From Spirochaetales bacterium (GTDB lineage Bacteria > Spirochaetota > Spirochaetia > DSM-27196 > SLST01), in NCBI GenBank assembly GCA_007130265.1, contig SLST01000488.1:1-7965 (forward strand): a stretch of 7,965 nucleotides of DNA. Reading direction: 5' to 3'. The notes under the pieces are model-generated. The model made no database searches. It was not told the origin of the DNA and worked only from the letters and a program-made list of their open reading frames with translations. A program made the translations under genes and the position numbers. This document shows, piece by piece, positions 4,775 to 7,965 of the stretch (the stretch's first letter is position 1; the number at the start of each line of letters is the position of its first letter).

Positions 4775-7243
4775 ATGAGGAATGATGCTATGTGGCGGCT
4801 TCACTACGAGGGCTTCGACCCGGAAGAGGAACGACTCCGCGAGGCGCTCACGACGGTCGGGAACGGGTACTTCGGGACCCGCGGATCGCTCGAGAGCGAG
4901 CCGATCGACGATGACGTGCACTATCCAGGGACCTACGTCGCCGGTCTCTACAATCGCGGCGAGACTGAGATCGAGGGCCGCACGATTGTGAACAGCGACT
5001 TCGTCAACTGTCCGAACTGGACGGCGGTGACGGTGCAGATAGATGGAGGGCAACGGCTCTCACCGCACACCTGCGAGGTGCTCGACTTCGAGCACTGGAC
5101 TGATCTGCGACACGCGGTGACTCATCGTACGCTCACCCTTCGGGACGGGCAGGGACGCGAGACGCGAATCACGAGCGAACGGTTCGCGAGTATGGAGAGC
5201 GCCCACCTCGCCGCGATGCGATTCGTCGTCAAGCCCCTGAATTACTCTGGGGAGCTCACGATTCGTTCGTCGTTGGACGGTGAGGTGCGCAACTACCTCG
5301 TCGAGCGTTACCGCGACCTCGAGCAGCACCATCTCGAGCCGGCCGACGCCGAGCAGCGCGAGGACGGCGTGTACCTCGCAATGCGCACGAGGAACGGCGG
5401 CGATGCAGTCTGCATGCGCGCCCGGGTGGCTCTCGTCCCGGAGACCGGCGACGAGCCCGCGCGCTCGGTCGATCTCGACGACGCCCGGGCCACCGAGACC
5501 TTCACCGTCCAGGCCGAACCCGAATCGAGCTTCGCCCTGACGAAGCTCGTTGCGATCTACACCGACGTCGATTACGACTCCGACGATCCTCCTCGAGAGG
5601 CAGAGGCGCTGATCGCCGACGCCGACTCGTACGAAGAGGAGCGGCGGTTGCACGGCGAGCGGTGGGAGGATCTGTGGCGCTACGCCGACGTAGTAGTCGA
5701 GGACGACGAGTTTGCGCAGCGGGTTCTGCGCCTGCATGCCTACCATCTCCTGTCCACCGCGAGCCACCACAACGTGAAGCTTGATGTCGGGCTCCCCGCT
5801 CGAGGCCTGCACGGTGAAGCGTACCGCGGGCACATCTTCTGGGATGAGTTGTATATCACGCCGTTCTTCACCGTGCGGTTACCCGAAGTTGCGAAGAGTC
5901 ATCTGCTGTACCGGTACCGCCGGCTGGAGGCCGCACGCAAGCTTGCGCGGGCGGCCGGCTACCGAGGGGCGATGTACCCGTGGCAGAGCGCGGACACCGG
6001 CGGGCCTGAGAGCCAGGATCTCCACTACAATCCCAAGTCAGGCGAGTGGGATCCGGATCTCAGCCACCTGCAGCGCCACGTCTCCATCTCCATCGCCTAC
6101 GACGTCTACACGTTCTTCTACACGACCGGTGACGAGCAGTTCCTCCACGATCACGGAATGGAGCTGTTGATCGAGATCGCCCGTTTCTGGGCGAGTATCG
6201 CCGAGTACGACGAGCACGACCGGCGCTACCACATCCGCGGGGTTATGGGGCCCGACGAGTTCCACGAGAAGCACCCGGACGCACCGCTCGACGAAGGGGG
6301 GTTTCGCGATAATGCGTACACCAACGTGATGGCAGCCTGGCTGCTCCACAAGATAGCGGAGACCTGGGAGCACCGGCCGGAAGGGGTCAAGCGTCGGCTC
6401 GCCGACCAGATCGGTTTCGAGCAGGCGGAAACCGAGCAGTGGGAAGCGGTCGCCCGCGGCCTGACGGTGGTGATCGACGACGAGGGTCTCATCAGCCAGT
6501 TCGACGGTTACATGGAGCTCGAGGAACTCGACTGGGACGCGTATCGTGAGAAGTATGGCGCAATCCGGCGGATGGACCGGATTCTGAAAGCTGAAGGCGA
6601 CTCCCCGGACCGGTACAAGGTCGCCAAGCAGGCCGACGTCCTGATGCTGTTCTACCTGCTCGCTCCAGACCAGGTGGTGCACATGCTCGAGCTCATGGGC
6701 TACGACGTACCCGAAGGCAACGAGCTCCTTCGCCGGAACTACGAGTACTACGAACCGCGCACGAGTCATGGTTCGACGCTCAGCTGGATCGTGCACTCGG
6801 CGATCCTGCGGTATCTCGACGAGCACGAGGACGATCAGTGGCGCTGGTTTCTAGAGTGCCTGCGAAGCGACATCTACGACACCCAGGGAGGCACCACGCT
6901 CGAAGGAATCCACTGCGGCGTTATGGCGGGCTCTATCGATCTCGTGCTGACCGCCTTCGCCGGCGTCAACCTCTTTCGCGACCGCCTCGTGGTGGAGCCA
7001 AGGCTTCCCGCGAGTTGGACCCGCATCGCATTCAGAATCACCCATCAGGGCGAGGACCTCTTTATTGAAGTGGTCTGTGAGGGAGAGGAGTCGATCGCCT
7101 ACGTAACGCGCGAGACGACCGTGGGAAAGGCACTCGTCGCGGTCGGCCGTGACGACGAGGAGCATGAGCTTCCGGTGGGGGAACGCGTTCGGGTTCCCGG
7201 CCGCATCAGATGCCGGCAGCCGTCGGCGATCGAGTCGGCCTAG
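4775..7243 (+). CDS. Glycoside hydrolase family 65 enzyme, probable alpha-glucoside phosphorylase
   Basis: GH65 enzymes split alpha-glucosides such as trehalose, maltose, kojibiose or nigerose; most are inverting phosphorylases that release beta-glucose 1-phosphate. The 822 residues are near family length (about 750-800). An N-terminal beta-sandwich (about 10-265) leads through a helical linker to the (alpha/alpha)6 barrel (about 312-690) and a small C-terminal beta domain (about 735-810). Family motifs include GLHGEAYRGHIFWDE at 344-358, PWQSADTGG at 402-410, and GPDEFHE at 492-498, in which Glu495 aligns with the general acid. KQADV at 618-622 and TSHGSTLS at 663-670 lie where phosphorylases bind phosphate, so phosphorolysis is favoured over hydrolysis (inference). 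FWDEL and SHGSTLS resemble the actinobacterial Rv3401-type branch, whose substrate I do not know. No signal peptide is visible, so the enzyme is cytoplasmic. The protein is acidic (about 18% Asp+Glu) and lysine-poor. It follows the HAD gene in a likely operon and overlaps recQ tail to tail by 4 nt. Family is certain, specificity open. Confidence 0.93.
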   Translation: MRNDAMWRLHYEGFDPEEERLREALTTVGNGYFGTRGSLESEPIDDDVHYPGTYVAGLYNRGETEIEGRTIVNSDFVNCPNWTAVTVQIDGGQRLSPHTCEVLDFEHWTDLRHAVTHRTLTLRDGQGRETRITSERFASMESAHLAAMRFVVKPLNYSGELTIRSSLDGEVRNYLVERYRDLEQHHLEPADAEQREDGVYLAMRTRNGGDAVCMRARVALVPETGDEPARSVDLDDARATETFTVQAEPESSFALTKLVAIYTDVDYDSDDPPREAEALIADADSYEEERRLHGERWEDLWRYADVVVEDDEFAQRVLRLHAYHLLSTASHHNVKLDVGLPARGLHGEAYRGHIFWDELYITPFFTVRLPEVAKSHLLYRYRRLEAARKLARAAGYRGAMYPWQSADTGGPESQDLHYNPKSGEWDPDLSHLQRHVSISIAYDVYTFFYTTGDEQFLHDHGMELLIEIARFWASIAEYDEHDRRYHIRGVMGPDEFHEKHPDAPLDEGGFRDNAYTNVMAAWLLHKIAETWEHRPEGVKRRLADQIGFEQAETEQWEAVARGLTVVIDDEGLISQFDGYMELEELDWDAYREKYGAIRRMDRILKAEGDSPDRYKVAKQADVLMLFYLLAPDQVVHMLELMGYDVPEGNELLRRNYEYYEPRTSHGSTLSWIVHSAILRYLDEHEDDQWRWFLECLRSDIYDTQGGTTLEGIHCGVMAGSIDLVLTAFAGVNLFRDRLVVEPRLPASWTRIAFRITHQGEDLFIEVVCEGEESIAYVTRETTVGKALVAVGRDDEEHELPVGERVRVPGRIRCRQPSAIESA

Positions 7244-7965
7244 GAGCCCGCGGAGCCGATCTCCTCGAGGAAGAACGTGCCGTAGGTCTCGGCCTTGTGG
7301 TCGCCCACCCCGGGGACTTCGAGCAGGGTAGCTCGATCGTGCGGCTGAACCGACGCCATGATCCGCAGCGTTCTGTCGCTGAAGATGACATACGGCGGAA
7401 CTCTTCGCTCCCGGGCGAGCTTCGTTCGCAGGGTGCGCAGCCGCTCGAACAGCCGCTGCGCCTCCGGGCCGAGCTCGGACTCGGTCGTCTTCGCCCGCGC
7501 GGCGGGCTTCTCCGGGCGATCGGCGGCATGGAACCGCTCCCCACCGCTGAGGACCGTCTTTCCGGCGCGCGAGATCACGAGACCGCTCTTCGCGCCGTCG
7601 CGCCTGCGCACGAGACCGGCGCTCTCGAGGTCCTGTACGAGGTGGACCCACCACCTGCGGTCGTGCTCGCGGCCCACGCCAAAGGTAGGCAGGCGGTCGT
7701 GACCGAGTTTGCGCACCCGTTCGCTCGTCTCGCCGGTGACGATGTCCACGATGTGATGCGCGCCAAAGCGTTCTCCGGTGCGCACCATCGCGGACATCGC
7801 CATCTGAGCGGGAACCGTCTGGTCGCTCATGGCGACCTCGCCCTCGCAGACGTCGCATCCCCCGCATCCGCCGGCGTGTTCCTGTGCGAAGTGCGCGAGG
7901 AGCTGTACCCGCCTGCAGACGCCGGAGTCGGCGTACCGGATCATCTCCTGGAGGTTTCTCATCGC
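7240..7965 (-). CDS. recQ: ATP-dependent DNA helicase RecQ, C-terminal part (zinc, RQC and HRDC domains), truncated by window edge
   Basis: RecQ is a 3'-to-5' DNA helicase of recombination and replication repair. The gene enters from the right edge on the minus strand and is open through base 7965, so the two helicase lobes lie outside the window; 241 residues are visible. Counting from the Met codon at 7962, the zinc-binding site has Cys16 (VCRR), Cys33, Cys36 and Cys39 (CGGCDVC), all four ligands present. The RQC winged helix follows at about 45-150, with RTGERFGAHHIVDIV and the LGHDRLPTFGVG loop. The HRDC domain occupies about 163-236 and ends EVPGVGDHKAETYG, a typical helix-hairpin motif. 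The Met at 7962 is internal, not a start, because the RecQ zinc subdomain needs the helicase core upstream. The last codons overlap the GH65 stop through a shared CTAG. No terminator separates the two genes. Identification is firm. Confidence 0.95.
   Translation of the reverse strand, partial: AMRNLQEMIRYADSGVCRRVQLLAHFAQEHAGGCGGCDVCEGEVAMSDQTVPAQMAMSAMVRTGERFGAHHIVDIVTGETSERVRKLGHDRLPTFGVGREHDRRWWVHLVQDLESAGLVRRRDGAKSGLVISRAGKTVLSGGERFHAADRPEKPAARAKTTESELGPEAQRLFERLRTLRTKLARERRVPPYVIFSDRTLRIMASVQPHDRATLLEVPGVGDHKAETYGTFFLEEIGSAGS

Noticed and set aside
3533..5053. 506-codon open frame on the minus strand across the HAD gene and the start of the GH65 gene
   Set aside because: It is antisense to two well-supported genes that share one frame, its product resembles no family, and long antisense frames are expected in high-GC coding DNA.
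3482..7243. TGA recoded as a sense codon because no gene uses it as a stop
   Set aside because: All genes are full length and motif-complete with TGA treated as a stop, and Trp is coded by TGG; absence among six stops is too small a sample.
6851..7867. 338-codon minus-strand frame overlapping recQ and the end of GH65
   Set aside because: Arg-rich composition without motifs, out of frame with the clear RecQ zinc, RQC and HRDC domains on the same strand.
1..7965. CRISPR array, insertion sequence, tRNA or defence island
   Set aside because: No repeated spacers, transposase motifs, terminal repeats or tRNA-like folds are apparent, and nearly all DNA is accounted for by six ordinary genes.

Overview
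The window is a gene-dense, high-GC bacterial chromosome segment with six protein genes and almost no intergenic DNA; the longest gap is 80 bases. I see no RNA genes, insertion sequences, CRISPR arrays or phage genes. The lineage cannot be fixed from the sequence. UppP, an MsbA-type ABC exporter and RecQ are widespread in bacteria. Two starts without a Shine-Dalgarno sequence but with a TAnnnT box 8 nt upstream suggest a lineage that uses leaderless mRNAs. The GH65 enzyme is acidic and lysine-poor, a weak hint of salt tolerance.

Layout: (1) 2-760 (+) is the 3' part of uppP, undecaprenyl-diphosphatase, cut by the left edge. (2) 757-1665 (-) is an NAD(P)-binding SDR epimerase/dehydratase-like gene, tail to tail with uppP. 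(3) 1666-1745 is a divergent promoter region. (4) 1746-3497 (+) is a full-length ABC exporter half-transporter. (5) 3548-4747 (+) is a HAD-family phosphatase with a C2-type cap and an unusual N-terminal domain of about 115 residues. (6) 4775-7243 (+) is a GH65 family alpha-glucoside phosphorylase or hydrolase, 27 nt downstream of the HAD gene. (7) 7240-7965 (-) is the C-terminal part of recQ, cut by the right edge.

The functional core is the HAD-GH65 pair, probably an alpha-glucoside (trehalose- or kojibiose-like) metabolic module. GH65 genes are often paired with a beta-phosphoglucomutase, which is a HAD of another cap class. The HAD here has the layout of trehalose-6-phosphate/Cof-type phosphatases, so the module may run different chemistry. 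The other genes (cell-wall lipid carrier recycling, ABC export, DNA repair) look like housekeeping neighbours with no clear shared pathway.

Both convergent gene pairs end in the same arrangement: one CTAG palindrome supplies the TAG stop for both genes. By eye I find only one other CTAG in the window. Five of the six stop codons are TAG and none is TGA, which is unusual for high-GC DNA.
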